From positions 1,178,001-1,242,000 of the forward strand of contig NZ_CP102850.1 in the NCBI RefSeq assembly GCF_024734075.1: 64,000 nt of DNA. The letters are read 5' to 3'. Position 1 is the stretch's first letter. Every line of letters begins with the position of its first letter. This DNA is from Gordonia mangrovi. Its GTDB lineage: Bacteria; Actinomycetota; Actinomycetes; Mycobacteriales; Mycobacteriaceae. Below, one piece after another: positions 23,031 through 32,912 of this stretch. The notes under the pieces are model-generated. The model searched no databases, was not told the DNA's origin, and saw only the letters and a program-made list of their open reading frames with translations. The position numbers and the translations under genes are program-made.

Positions 23031-24373
23031 CACATGTGGTGCTGGTCAACGCCTGGCACGACGACAACAAGGGCGATTCGGCGATCACCAGCGGCGTTCT
23101 GAGGCTCGTCGAGCAGGCCCGGCCGGACGCCGATGTCACCGTCGTGGGTCTCACCGAGGGGACCGAGCCGACGATCGTCGGGACCCGGCACGTGGCCCGG
23201 GCACATCCGCGGTCCCGGATCCGACCGATGCCGGCGCCCACCGAGTTGCGTGGGAAGCGCAGCGCCACACCGCTGGTCGACGTGCCGATCTGGCTGGCCC
23301 GCTTGACCGGGCCGGCCGCCGCGATCGCCACCGGGCGACCGCATCGTGGCTTCGCGGAGTTGTTCGCCGACGCCGACCTGGTCGTCGGCGTCGGCGGATC
23401 CAACCTGTACAGCGACGCGTCGGTGAACCCGCTGGTGAGCATGGCCCGCCTGTTCACGCTGACCATTCCGCTGCGGACGGCTGCGCTCATGGACATTCCG
23501 ACCGTGCTGCTCGGACACACCCTGGGACCGTTCCCGCCGACGCGGCGCACGACCGCCGCGATGGCCCGCCGCATGCTGTCGTCGGCGACCGCGACCATCG
23601 TCCGAGACCAGGCATCGCTGAAGGTCGCCGCCGATCTCGCCCTACCCGGCCCGGAGTTGGCCCCCGACATGGCCTACGCGATCGAACCGACGATGTCCGA
23701 GCGCGTCTCATCGGTCGTCGACGGACTCGACGTCCCGATGCGTCGGACCGCGGTGATCGCGATGCGCGCACACCCGTCGCTCGGCCCGGCGGACGACCTG
23801 CGGGTGTGCCGCGAACTGGTCGTCTCGGCGCAGCTCTTACGCGATCGGGGCCTCATCGACCAGGTCCTGGTGGTGGCACACACCCTGGGGCCCACCGACA
23901 TCGAGGACGACCGGCCGATCTCGCGGACACTGACCGGCCTGCTACGCGAGGCCGGGGTGCCGGTGCACTACCTCGACGACGATCTCGGGCCCGATGAACT
24001 CGCGGCCCTGTACGGTCTCGCCGGCGCGATGATCGCGGTGCGTCTGCACGCGGCCGTACTCGCTCTGCTCTCGGGCACACCGACATTCGCGATCGGCTAC
24101 TTCTCCGCCAAATCGACCGGCGTGATGACCTCGGCGGGCCTCGCCGACTGTGTGGCCGACTTCACCGACATCACCGCCGGGCGTCTGGTCGACGCGCTGG
24201 CACCACGGGTGGGCGACCCCGACACGCGGGGTCGCCTCGCCGCGATCAGCCGCCGTCACCGCACCAGGCTCACCAGCCGGGCGGCCGATTGGCTACATCC
24301 GGCGCGACCCGACACGACCTCCGACACCCATGACACGCGCGAGACAGGGGATGCACACGATGCACACACATGA
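23027..24373 (+). CDS. Polysaccharide pyruvyl transferase
   Basis: The 448-residue protein has NAWHDDNKGDSAI at the start, VVGVGGSNLYSD, LLGHTLGPF and late ALYGLAGAMIAVRLHAAVLALLSG-type segments, the pattern of the CsaB/WcaK family. These enzymes add a ketal-linked pyruvate from PEP to a sugar, giving an acidic polymer. The ATG at 23027 overlaps the flippase stop. The last 30 residues are rich in Asp/Thr/His and look disordered. Confidence 0.88.
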   Translation: MTHVVLVNAWHDDNKGDSAITSGVLRLVEQARPDADVTVVGLTEGTEPTIVGTRHVARAHPRSRIRPMPAPTELRGKRSATPLVDVPIWLARLTGPAAAIATGRPHRGFAELFADADLVVGVGGSNLYSDASVNPLVSMARLFTLTIPLRTAALMDIPTVLLGHTLGPFPPTRRTTAAMARRMLSSATATIVRDQASLKVAADLALPGPELAPDMAYAIEPTMSERVSSVVDGLDVPMRRTAVIAMRAHPSLGPADDLRVCRELVVSAQLLRDRGLIDQVLVVAHTLGPTDIEDDRPISRTLTGLLREAGVPVHYLDDDLGPDELAALYGLAGAMIAVRLHAAVLALLSGTPTFAIGYFSAKSTGVMTSAGLADCVADFTDITAGRLVDALAPRVGDPDTRGRLAAISRRHRTRLTSRAADWLHPARPDTTSDTHDTRETGDAHDAHT

Positions 24374-25790
24374 CGAGGACAGGCCGGCCGAACCCGCCGG
24401 CATCGAGATCACCGAGCTCATCCCGATCCTGAGCAACGCGGAGAGCAGCCGCGTCGACGCGGCCGGTACCCGACCGCGCGACACGGGTCCGCTCGATGCC
24501 GACCCGCTCGATATCGGAGCCCGATGGGTGGGCGAGATCCAGGCCGGAGACCGCTTCGCCGACACGGTGCTGCTGCGCGAGCCGCACCACCACACCCGGG
24601 CGCGGCTGCTGGTGCGCGACGGCACGGCGGTGCGCGGCTTCATCGACGTCGGCGTGGAGTCCGGCACTGTACTCGGCCGCGAGGTCACGCGGGAGGCCGC
24701 GCGACTGCCGGCCGCGCCACCGGCACCCGCCGCTGCCGCCGCGCCGCCGGTATCGGTGGTCGTCTGCACCCGCGACCGCACCCGCGAGCTCACCCGGGTG
24801 GTCGATTCACTGCTGGCGATGGACTATCCGGAGTTCGAGGTCGTCATCGTCGACAACGCCGCGTCGTCGCTGGACACCTGGCGCTACGTCGACGCCCACC
24901 ACGACCCGCGACTCCGGGTGGTGAACGCGTCCGTGCCGGGGTTGGCAGCGGCCCGCAATCGTGGTCTCGAAGAGGCCCGCCACGGTGTCGTCGCGTTCAC
25001 CGACGACGACGTGATCGTCGACCGGCATTGGCTGCGATGTCTGAGCCGGCCGTTCGCCGACCCTGCCGTGGGCTGCGTGACCGGCCTGGTGCCGGCGGCC
25101 CAGTTGCACACCACTGCACAGGTGGTGTTCGAGCAGCGCGTCGGCTGGTCGTCGAGCATCTCGCGACGCACCTACGCCATCGCCGACGGCGGGGTGCATG
25201 GCGCACTGTTCCCGTTCCGGGTGGCCGACTACGGCACCGGCGCCAACTTCGCGGTCCGACGTGCCACCGCCTTCGAGCTCGGCGGATTCGACGAGGCGCT
25301 GGGCGCCGGGTCACCGACCAAGGGAGGCGAGGACATCGACTGGTTCGTGCGCACCCTCGTCGGCGGGTACACGCTGGTGTTCGAACCAGACGCCATCACC
25401 TGGCATCAGCACCGGACCGACGACGGCGCCCTGTTGTCGCAGGCCCACGGCTACGGCCTCGGTCTGGGTGCGTGGCTCACCAAGGTGGCGATGGATCGGC
25501 AGCTGGCGCCATTGGCGTGGTCGCGCTCCGGATCGGCGTTGCGGCATCTCGTCGTGTCGGTCGGCGCACGATCGAGGCCGGTCGGCACAGCCGCCACCGG
25601 ACCCGTGCAGGTGCACCGGACCGTGGCCGGTGCGGGCCGCGAGGAGATCACCGGCCTGATGGCCGGGCCCCGCGCACTGCTCACCGCACGCGCTCAGGGC
25701 CGTAAGGCCGCACCGTTCCGGTCCTTCGCAGCGCTGCCGCCGATTGTCGCGGCCGTCGGCTCACCAGGGAGCACATCATCGTCACAGTGA
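24360..25790 (+). CDS. Family 2 glycosyltransferase with N-terminal extension
   Basis: The 476-residue protein starts at ATG 24360 (AGGGG 9 nt upstream; an ATG at 24351 is also in frame), inside the end of the pyruvyl transferase gene. Residues 1-120 form an extra domain with no motif I recognise, followed by an Ala/Pro linker. The GT2 domain begins PVSVVVCTRDRTREL, with FTDDDVIVD as metal site, a GTGANFAVRR segment and GGEDIDWFVR as catalytic-base region. It probably extends the repeat unit. Confidence 0.88.
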   Translation: MHTHDEDRPAEPAGIEITELIPILSNAESSRVDAAGTRPRDTGPLDADPLDIGARWVGEIQAGDRFADTVLLREPHHHTRARLLVRDGTAVRGFIDVGVESGTVLGREVTREAARLPAAPPAPAAAAAPPVSVVVCTRDRTRELTRVVDSLLAMDYPEFEVVIVDNAASSLDTWRYVDAHHDPRLRVVNASVPGLAAARNRGLEEARHGVVAFTDDDVIVDRHWLRCLSRPFADPAVGCVTGLVPAAQLHTTAQVVFEQRVGWSSSISRRTYAIADGGVHGALFPFRVADYGTGANFAVRRATAFELGGFDEALGAGSPTKGGEDIDWFVRTLVGGYTLVFEPDAITWHQHRTDDGALLSQAHGYGLGLGAWLTKVAMDRQLAPLAWSRSGSALRHLVVSVGARSRPVGTAATGPVQVHRTVAGAGREEITGLMAGPRALLTARAQGRKAAPFRSFAALPPIVAAVGSPGSTSSSQ

Positions 25791-27943
25791 CCCCCGCCCA
25801 GCCCGACGGCATCGTCGACGTCCCGTCGACGATGCCGGTGCGGCCGCGTACACCCATCCCGCTGGGTCCGCCGATCGCCGCGGCGTCAGGTGCTGCGGCT
25901 GTGCTGTCCCTCATCCCGCTGCCGGCGATGCTGCGGCTGTTGTTGGTGGCGCCCATGCTCATCGGCGGCCTGGGTACCGCGCTCACCTGGCCGCTGCGGC
26001 TTCCGAGCCACCTTCGTCTCGCCCTGTTCCCCGCGCTGGGTCTGGCTGCTCCGATCGGAGTGGCGACCGGCCTGCTGTGGCTGGGCAGGTACTCGCCGAC
26101 GGCCGTCACACTCGCATTGGCAACCGTCTGCCTGCTCTCCGGCGGATGGGGACTTCGCCGGCGCGCTCCGGCGAGGACACGAACGGAGCTGCGCCGCCGG
26201 TGGCGGCTGGCACGCCCCCGCCGCCGAGTGCGCCGGCTCTGGTCGTCGACGCGGTTTCGGGCGCTGACGGGCCTGCTGGCGCTGTGGGCGGTCGGGCTGG
26301 TGTTGGCGTCGGGGGCCGACGTGGGGCTGTTCGGACTGATGTTCACCCCGGGCGGGCTGGTGATGGCGACCGCGCTGGTGGGTACGGTCATCGTGTTCGT
26401 GTGGTGTGTGATCACCGACGACACCCTCGTCGCGACGTCGGCGATCGCGGCCACGATCGTCATCATCCGCTTCCCGGTGTCGCTGCTGACCGAGGTCCCC
26501 ATCTACGCGTGGACCTACAAACACATCGGACTCGTCGACTTCGTCGGCGACACCGGTTCCCTACCACCGTCGTTCGTCGACATCTACACTCGCTGGCCGG
26601 GGTTCTTCGCCGGTGCCGCCTGGTTCAGCGCGGCCAGTGGGACCGATCCGGTGGATGTCGCGCACTGGTTCGCTCCGGTCATGCATGTCCTGCTGGCCGC
26701 CGCGATCTGGGGCCTGGCCCGCGCACTGGGCCTGTCGGTGCGCGCCGGACTCATCGCGGTGATGTGCGCCGAACTCGTCAACTGGGTGGGCCAGGACTAC
26801 TACGCGCCGCAATCGGTCGCGCTGGTGCTCGCGGTGACGGTGATCGCACTGTTCGCCGGCTCCCGGACGCAGACCGCAGCAGCCTATTTCGCCATCCCAC
26901 TGATGGGCGTGATCGCGGTGGGCCACCAACTGACGCCGGTGTGGGTGCTCGGCTGCGGCGGACTGCTGACCCTGCTCAACCGGGTCCGCCCGATCTGGCT
27001 GATCGCGGCGTGTGGCGGCGTGTGGTTGGCCTACATCCTCCCGCGGCTGTCGTCGGTGATGAAGTACGGCCTGTTCACGGGTTCGAATCCGTTGGACAAC
27101 GCCAAGACCAATATCGGTGGCGCCACAGGTGACTCGGTTGCGCGATCGGTCACCGAGGCTGTCGACCGCGGCGTCGCGTTCGCCGTGTGGTTCAGCGCCG
27201 CAGCCGCTTTCGTGTACCTCTGGCGGCGCGGCAACCCCGATTGGGCACTGCCGGTGGTGGCCTTCTCACCGATCCTGCTGCTCGCCGGACAGAGCTACGG
27301 AGGCGAGGCCATCTTCCGGGTCTTTCTCTACTCGCTCGTCGGCTGCAGCATCCTGGTGGGCGCCGCACTCGCCGAGGTGCTGCCCGGTGGTGGCGACCCG
27401 GACACAGCGAAGCGCCGGCCGAGATTGCGGACCGTGCTGGTGACGGGCGCGATCGGCGTGGTGGCCGTCGGTGCTTTCCACGGCTACTACAGCGGGTGGG
27501 CCTACAACGTGATCACCAGATCACAGGTGACACTGAGTCAGCAGATGTTGGCCGAGGCGGAACCGTCCACCGTGATTGTCCGCATGGCACCGGCCGGTTG
27601 GCCGGAGCGGCCGAGCGGCGACTACGTACGGATAGCCGAGGCCAATCCGGGCTACGACCGTCCGCTGGTGTTCCTGCGGAACTCGCTGTCGCGCGGATTC
27701 CCCACCGACGAGGACATCGACTTCCTCAACAACCTGGGCCGGTTCGCCGGCGGCGGTTTCTACATGGTCCTGCCACGCCAGATGTCAATCTACAGCGACT
27801 ACTTCGGGTACTTCCGGTCCGGCGCGATCGAGTCGCTGGTCGAACGCCTCGATGAGGAACCGAACTGGCGTCGCGACCGATCCGACCCGGACACGATCGT
27901 CTTCCGCTATGAACACGTCCCGACCGAGAGCGAGCCATGGTGA
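25787..27943 (+). CDS. Large polytopic membrane protein, candidate polysaccharide polymerase or GT-C enzyme
   Basis: The 718-residue protein starts with GTG overlapping the previous stop. It has about 12-14 membrane spans between residues 30 and 580 and an extracytoplasmic C-terminal domain of about 140 residues. A large loop after span 5-6 holds EVPIYAWTYKHIG and DIYTRWPGF. Topology and context suggest a Wzy-like polymerase or a GT-C transferase using lipid-linked sugars on the outer face. I find no certain GT-C DxD/ExD motif or Wzy signature. It is the only obvious polymerase candidate in the cluster. Confidence 0.7.
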   Translation: MTPAQPDGIVDVPSTMPVRPRTPIPLGPPIAAASGAAAVLSLIPLPAMLRLLLVAPMLIGGLGTALTWPLRLPSHLRLALFPALGLAAPIGVATGLLWLGRYSPTAVTLALATVCLLSGGWGLRRRAPARTRTELRRRWRLARPRRRVRRLWSSTRFRALTGLLALWAVGLVLASGADVGLFGLMFTPGGLVMATALVGTVIVFVWCVITDDTLVATSAIAATIVIIRFPVSLLTEVPIYAWTYKHIGLVDFVGDTGSLPPSFVDIYTRWPGFFAGAAWFSAASGTDPVDVAHWFAPVMHVLLAAAIWGLARALGLSVRAGLIAVMCAELVNWVGQDYYAPQSVALVLAVTVIALFAGSRTQTAAAYFAIPLMGVIAVGHQLTPVWVLGCGGLLTLLNRVRPIWLIAACGGVWLAYILPRLSSVMKYGLFTGSNPLDNAKTNIGGATGDSVARSVTEAVDRGVAFAVWFSAAAAFVYLWRRGNPDWALPVVAFSPILLLAGQSYGGEAIFRVFLYSLVGCSILVGAALAEVLPGGGDPDTAKRRPRLRTVLVTGAIGVVAVGAFHGYYSGWAYNVITRSQVTLSQQMLAEAEPSTVIVRMAPAGWPERPSGDYVRIAEANPGYDRPLVFLRNSLSRGFPTDEDIDFLNNLGRFAGGGFYMVLPRQMSIYSDYFGYFRSGAIESLVERLDEEPNWRRDRSDPDTIVFRYEHVPTESEPW

Positions 27944-29223
27944 AGCCGACTCTGTTGGATCGCGCCGCCGGCGATGCGCGGGTCATCGTCGGGATGGGAC
28001 CGCTGCAGCTACCGTCTCGCGACGAACTCGCTGCCGACGTCGTGCGGCTGGCCGCGCTGTCGACGGGTAACCGACTCGGGTTGCGTCGCGGGCCGGCGTC
28101 CGATCGCCGGCGGTGGCGCTACGAACCGGACCGTCTCGACGAGTCCGTGCGGTGCTGGTCCGAGGACTTTCCGGGCACCGATCACCTCGACCTCGTGGAC
28201 AAGCTGATCCTGCTGCGACGTCGCACCCCCACTCCCGACGGCGTGCGACTGTACCTGGCGGGCGATCACCTGATCACCGATCTATCCCATGCCGTCTTCG
28301 GCGGCGGCCTGGTCGTCCGGCTCTGGGTGTATCTGTCGCAGTGCGCATCTCGGCCTACACCCGACTGGGCGATGGCGCCGGCCGAGCGACCGCACCTGCT
28401 CTGGGCGCTGACCCGACACCTCCTGCGGCGTCCGCGCAGCGTGCCGGAGCTGATCGCCGAGGCGCACAACAAGATACCCGCCGCCACAGGGTCCGACATC
28501 GCGGCGGCGGCCGGCCCACCCGAGCCGAGTACGGTGACCGCGTACCTCGGTGTCGGTGAGCTCGCCGCGCTGCAGGAGTGGCGCCGTGCCAACGCACCCG
28601 GATGTTCGGTGGCGGTGCTGCTGATGGCCGCGCTGACACGGGCGTTCGTCGCGGCGGGATTCGACCTCGACCCGGTGGCGCATGTCGTCGTCGACGTCGG
28701 CCGTTACGACCGGTCGCTGGCCGAGCACCTCGGGAATGTCGCGGTGGGCCTGAACCTCCCGTTCGCTGCACCGCACGATCCGGCTGCGCTGCAACACGAG
28801 TTGTCGTCGGCGATGACGTCGGGTCGGCCACTGGCCGCGATGCTGGCCATCTCCGCCGGCGAGTGGGCGGCGGAGATGCGGCGCCGACTGGGCGGACCGG
28901 ACGGGCGCGGCGACGAACCGGTGGCGATCGGGGCGGGGACGACGCTGTCGTTCAGCCATCTGCTGGGTCTGGACGCCATGCCCGACGGCGGCTGGCTGGG
29001 TGGGTTCGACGCGCACGAGTTCGCCGCGATCAGCGATCCCGTGGGAAGTCGAGGTATCGCGCTGCTGACACCGAAGATGCGTGATCGCCATGACATCTCG
29101 GCGTCCTTCGACGCCCGGTATCACCATCCCGACGCCGTTGCGCGAGCGCTGGAACTGGCGACCGGCGATCCCGTGGCGATACTCGACGCGCGCGAAGTCC
29201 TCGATCTGGGAGAAGCACCGTGA
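27937..29223 (+). CDS. HxxxD-type acyltransferase (condensation/PapA-like), probable polysaccharide or glycolipid acylation
   Basis: The 428-residue protein carries GDHLITDLSH, with H111 and D115 as the HxxxD catalytic pair of the condensation/BAHD/PapA superfamily, and a C-terminal half with SFSHLLGLD and GIALLTPKMRDRHD. I do not see the second conserved DFGWG-like motif. No membrane spans or signal peptide occur, so acylation would be cytoplasmic. Its ATG overlaps the previous stop by 7 nt. Likely substrates are the lipid-linked sugars of this locus (inference). Confidence 0.7.
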   Translation: MVKPTLLDRAAGDARVIVGMGPLQLPSRDELAADVVRLAALSTGNRLGLRRGPASDRRRWRYEPDRLDESVRCWSEDFPGTDHLDLVDKLILLRRRTPTPDGVRLYLAGDHLITDLSHAVFGGGLVVRLWVYLSQCASRPTPDWAMAPAERPHLLWALTRHLLRRPRSVPELIAEAHNKIPAATGSDIAAAAGPPEPSTVTAYLGVGELAALQEWRRANAPGCSVAVLLMAALTRAFVAAGFDLDPVAHVVVDVGRYDRSLAEHLGNVAVGLNLPFAAPHDPAALQHELSSAMTSGRPLAAMLAISAGEWAAEMRRRLGGPDGRGDEPVAIGAGTTLSFSHLLGLDAMPDGGWLGGFDAHEFAAISDPVGSRGIALLTPKMRDRHDISASFDARYHHPDAVARALELATGDPVAILDAREVLDLGEAP

Positions 29224-30143
29224 CACCTCGATTCATCCGACGTCCGCTCCACGCCTGCGGGCGCTATCTGCGTGATCTGTTCCGGTCACCCAACGGCACA
29301 CGCCCCGTGCCGATCTGGGTGGTCGTCGGGTCGTTCGCGGCGACCGCGTCACTGGTCGCCGCCGGGGTCGATGCGGCGGCCAACGGTTCCCTGCAGTCAA
29401 ACGATCTGGTGACCCTGCAGACCGATCTGGGACTGGTGGCCGCCGACGAGTTCAGCGGCGCCGCCGGCACCCTGCCGAGCGCACGGATGTGGAACATCCG
29501 TACCGGCGACGGCGGATGGGGGAACGACGAGAAGCAGACCTACACCGATTCGCCACAGAACGTGTCGCTGGACGGCTCGGGCAACCTGCGCATCGTGGCC
29601 CGCCGCGACGGTGACCGGGTGACGTCGGCACGGATCGACACACTCGGCAAGTTCGACACGTCGACCGGGCTGCTCGCGGTGCGCGCACGGCTGCCGGAAG
29701 GTCAGGGCATCCATCCGGCGATCTGGATGCTCGGGTCGGGGCTGGAGGTCGTCGGCTACCCGGAATCGGGTGAGATCGACATCTACGAGCACGTCAACTC
29801 GGTGCAGGACAACTCGGTCGGCGCGATCGGGCCGCGCACCGACCTGTCGATCAAGACACCGTGGAAGGTGCAACGGCGGCTACCTGCTGCGGAGGCCGCG
29901 ACGCCCGGCGCCTATCACGTCTACTGGGTGTACCGGCAGCCCGGCCTGGTTCGCATCGGCCTCGACGGCGACACCGTCATCACCCTGACCCCCGATGACA
30001 TCCCGGCGCAGTCGGTCTGGGTGATGGACGATCCGTTCTTCCTCGTGCTCAACGTCGCCGCCGGCGGCGAATGGCCCGGGCCGGTCGACGCCGATGCGCT
30101 GCCCGCGGAGATGTCCGTCGACTGGGTGCGGATGTACGGCTGA
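29220..30143 (+). CDS. GH16-family glycoside hydrolase, membrane-anchored or secreted
   Basis: The 307-residue protein starts with GTG overlapping the acyltransferase stop. A hydrophobic segment at 31-52 (VPIWVVVGSFAATASLVAAG) acts as signal anchor. The GH16 domain has WGNDEKQTYTD, then ESGEIDIYEH with E185, D187 and E190. It is related to the GH16 at 17437-18270 (shared GYPESGEIDI). It may trim, release or crosslink the polymer outside the cell. Confidence 0.9.
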   Translation: MTPRFIRRPLHACGRYLRDLFRSPNGTRPVPIWVVVGSFAATASLVAAGVDAAANGSLQSNDLVTLQTDLGLVAADEFSGAAGTLPSARMWNIRTGDGGWGNDEKQTYTDSPQNVSLDGSGNLRIVARRDGDRVTSARIDTLGKFDTSTGLLAVRARLPEGQGIHPAIWMLGSGLEVVGYPESGEIDIYEHVNSVQDNSVGAIGPRTDLSIKTPWKVQRRLPAAEAATPGAYHVYWVYRQPGLVRIGLDGDTVITLTPDDIPAQSVWVMDDPFFLVLNVAAGGEWPGPVDADALPAEMSVDWVRMYG

Positions 30144-30922
30144 TGCGCACACTTCTGCAGCGATTCGTCATCGGCCTGCTGGTCCTCATCACCGTCGTGG
30201 TGGCGGGATGTGACAGCCCCCCACCGCCCGAAGACCTCGGCGCCGGGATCATCACCGACGACCTGGGCCCCGACATGCGCGCCTATCACCAGGAGAACAC
30301 CGATCCAACCGGAATCGTCGTCTGGTTCCACGGGATGGACTCCGACGGAACCGAATTCACGCACAACCCCAAGCACCGTCACTTCGCAGAGCCGTTCCTG
30401 CGCAGCGGTTGGGTGGTGGTGTCGGCGTCGGCCGGCGGAAACTCGTTCGGCAACGACGCCGCGATGTCGGCCTACCGGACGTTGATCAACCGCTCCCGCG
30501 CCGAATTCGGCACCCGCAGATTGCTCTTCGCGGGCGAGTCGATGGGTGTGCTGCCGGCCCTGCGGCTCTACGCCGAACCGGAGTTCGCCGGCATCGACGG
30601 TCTCGTCGGGGTGTCACCGCTGACCGGTCTGCCGCCGACGATGCGCGGCGTCGACTTCATCGTCGAGGCGTGGGAGGGCACGGTCCCCCAGCGCGCGGAC
30701 CCGTTGTCGGAGCCCGCTTCCGCCTACGAGCACCGGCGGATGCTGTTCTTCTACTCGACGGCCGACACGGTGGTGCCGTCGGCGGCCGGGGCACGCGCCT
30801 TCGCGATCCGCTTCGGCAAGGCCGCCACCGTGGCATTGCGGGTGTGCGCCGGCGACCATGTGGACGGCAGCTGTTACGGCGGTGACGCCGCGCTGGCATT
30901 CGCCCGGCACGACCCGCGGTGA
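30143..30922 (+). CDS. Lipoprotein alpha/beta hydrolase (esterase-like)
   Basis: The 259-residue protein has a lipobox (VVVAGC, lipidated C23), a nucleophile elbow GESMG with S133, an Asp in YSTADTVVP and a late His in AGDHVDGS. Its ATG shares a base with the GH16 stop (TGATG), so it ends the polysaccharide operon. An outer-face esterase would fit removal of acyl groups put on by the HxxxD transferase, a testable pairing. Confidence 0.8.
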   Translation: MRTLLQRFVIGLLVLITVVVAGCDSPPPPEDLGAGIITDDLGPDMRAYHQENTDPTGIVVWFHGMDSDGTEFTHNPKHRHFAEPFLRSGWVVVSASAGGNSFGNDAAMSAYRTLINRSRAEFGTRRLLFAGESMGVLPALRLYAEPEFAGIDGLVGVSPLTGLPPTMRGVDFIVEAWEGTVPQRADPLSEPASAYEHRRMLFFYSTADTVVPSAAGARAFAIRFGKAATVALRVCAGDHVDGSCYGGDAALAFARHDPR

Positions 30923-30924
30923 GG

Positions 30925-32058
30925 TCAGGTGGTGGTGGCGCCGGTCCAGTGACCGGAGGCGAAGAACTCCTCGAGGACGGCGATCGGTTCGTGGAGGTCG
31001 AAGCCCTGCCGGTTCAGCCAGTCGTCGTCGAAGTAGGTGCCGGCGTAGCGGTCCCCCGAATCACACAGCAGGGTGACCACGCTGCCCGGGCGGCGCTGCG
31101 CGGCCATCTCGGCGACGATCTGCAGCGCACCCCACAGATTGGTGCCGGTGGACCCGCCCACCAGGCGGCCGAGTCGTTCGCTGAACAGCCGGGCGGTGGC
31201 GATCGAGGCGTTGTCGGGCACGCCGATCATCCGGTCGATCACCTGTGAGACGAACGACGGCTCCACCCGCGGACGTCCGATCCCCTCGATGCGCGAGCCG
31301 ACCTCGGCGCGCAGCGAGCCGTCGCCGGTGTCGTAGGCGGGTAGGAACACCGAGTTCTGCGGATCCACCACCGCCAGCCAGGTGGGGTGGCGCCGATACC
31401 GCACGTAACGACCCAGCGTGGCCGACGTCCCGCCGGTCCCGGCGCCCACCACGATCCATGTCGGGATCGGGTGATCCTCCTGCGACATCTGGGCGAAGAT
31501 CGATTCGGCGATGTTGTTGTTGCCCCGCCAGTCCGTGGCCCGCTCGGCCATCGTGAACTGGTCGATGAAGTGCCCGCCGAGTTCCGCCTCGAGCCGCAGC
31601 GCCTCGGAATACACGTCGCCGGGCCGGTCGACGAAGTGGCAGCGGCCGCCTTCGCGTTCGATCAGGGCCGTCTTGGCCGGCGAGGTGCTCGACGTCATCA
31701 CCGCGATGAACGGGACGCCGATCAGTTTGGCGAAGTAGGCCTCGCTGACCGCCGTCGACCCCGAGGACGCCTCGATGACCGTGGTGCCCTCGGTGACCCA
31801 CCCGTTGCAGATCGCGTACAGGAACAGCGACCGCGCCAACCGGTGTTTGAGAGAGCCGGTCGGATGGGTGCTCTCGTCCTTGAGATAGAGCTCGATGCCG
31901 GTCTCGCGTCCGTCGTCGGTCCAGCGCGACCAGTCGGGCAGCGCGAGCCGGTGCAGATGGGTGTCGGCGCTGCGTCGGCCGTCGGCCTCGATCAGGCGGA
32001 CGGCATTCTCCGACCACGCCCGGTCGCCACGGTGGTCGACGATCCTCGTCGGCTGCAC
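30925..32058 (-). CDS. PLP-dependent cysteine synthase/desulfhydrase family enzyme (Cds1-like)
   Basis: The 377-residue protein is a fold-type II PLP enzyme. [18 protein letters not shown] contains the Schiff-base Lys, followed by [13 protein letters not shown] and [14 protein letters not shown] for phosphate binding. It resembles mycobacterial Cds1 (Rv3684), an L-cysteine desulfhydrase that yields H2S and pyruvate. I see no ATG in the right place; the GTG at 32058, 5 nt behind the DUF4229 stop, is the best start. It converges on the polysaccharide operon with only 2 bp between stops. Confidence 0.82.
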   Translation of the reverse strand: MQPTRIVDHRGDRAWSENAVRLIEADGRRSADTHLHRLALPDWSRWTDDGRETGIELYLKDESTHPTGSLKHRLARSLFLYAICNGWVTEGTTVIEASSGSTAVSEAYFAKLIGVPFIAVMTSSTSPAKTALIEREGGRCHFVDRPGDVYSEALRLEAELGGHFIDQFTMAERATDWRGNNNIAESIFAQMSQEDHPIPTWIVVGAGTGGTSATLGRYVRYRRHPTWLAVVDPQNSVFLPAYDTGDGSLRAEVGSRIEGIGRPRVEPSFVSQVIDRMIGVPDNASIATARLFSERLGRLVGGSTGTNLWGALQIVAEMAAQRRPGSVVTLLCDSGDRYAGTYFDDDWLNRQGFDLHEPIAVLEEFFASGHWTGATTT

Positions 32059-32063
32059 CGGGG

Positions 32064-32426
32064 TCAGTCCGATGTGCCGCGCAGACGCGACTGCAGGTCG
32101 TCGTGGCGCGCTCGGCGCGCGTCGTCGACGGCGGCGATCTGGCTGTTGACCCGCAGCCGCAGCTTCTTGAACAGGACCAGTCCCAGCGGCAGCGCGATGA
32201 GCACGCCGAACACGGCTGCCACCAGCAGCGGCACCTCGACGCCGACGAGCGCGCCGACCCCCATGATGATCGCCGCGACCGCCACGACGAGCGCCAGGCG
32301 GGCCACGGTGTACATCGCCACCGCGAGCGCCACGCTGCCGGCGGTCGCCTGGGTGGGGGTTGTGGCCTGGGTGGTGGCGGCGGGGTCTGCTGCGTCCGGG
32401 GACCCGGAGGCGTTCTGTTCTGTCAC
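32064..32426 (-). CDS. DUF4229 family small membrane protein
   Basis: The 120-residue protein starts with GTG 32426. An Ala/Thr-rich N-tail precedes two membrane spans (about 35-55 and 60-85, [21 protein letters not shown]), and a basic tail [25 protein letters not shown] follows. This is the DUF4229 pattern. It is co-transcribed with the Cds1-like gene. Function unknown. Confidence 0.75.
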   Translation of the reverse strand: MTEQNASGSPDAADPAATTQATTPTQATAGSVALAVAMYTVARLALVVAVAAIIMGVGALVGVEVPLLVAAVFGVLIALPLGLVLFKKLRLRVNSQIAAVDDARRARHDDLQSRLRGTSD

Positions 32427-32630
32427 GAATGAGCCTTCTTTCCGATCTCTGCACCCAGCGTACTGGGGTTATGCGATCGGCCGAGCGCCCCCTCGCACGC
32501 CAGGGCCCGCCCGGAATGCCGGTTTTGCACTCTCTTTACCGTTTCCTGACTGTTCGAACACCCGGCATACCGGCGTGTATCCATGAGGTGATCCCAGATC
32601 GCCACCTTTGTGGGCGGAGAGAGGAACATC

Positions 32631-32855
32631 GTGACGATCACCGACGCAGCCGGAGCCCCCGGCGTCATCACCCCCGGTCTCGCCAGTCAGCACACCCTGA
32701 CGCCAGGCCAGGTGGCAGCCATGTTCAACGTGAATCCGAAGACTGTCGCCCGCTGGGCCAGTTCGGGCCTGCTCGGCTCGATCCGCACCCCGGGTGGACA
32801 CCGACGTTTCCGGGAGTCCGACGTCGTCGAACTGCTGAACCGCCGCACCCACTGA
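32631..32855 (+). CDS. BldC-family MerR-like DNA-binding protein
   Basis: The 74-residue protein starts at GTG 32631 behind AGAGGA. It is a single winged HTH: LTPGQVAAMFNVNPKTVARWA, then LLGSIRTPGGHRRFRESDV, the BldC/excisionase-like signature. BldC controls development in Streptomyces by cooperative binding to direct repeats; homologs are conserved in non-sporulating Mycobacteriales. It stands alone and is divergent from DUF4229. Confidence 0.88.
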   Translation: MTITDAAGAPGVITPGLASQHTLTPGQVAAMFNVNPKTVARWASSGLLGSIRTPGGHRRFRESDVVELLNRRTH

Positions 32856-32912
32856 GCAGGGTCTGCCCCGTTCCGTCGCAACCTCACGTACGCTGGTTTA
32901 CGGGAGGTTGCC

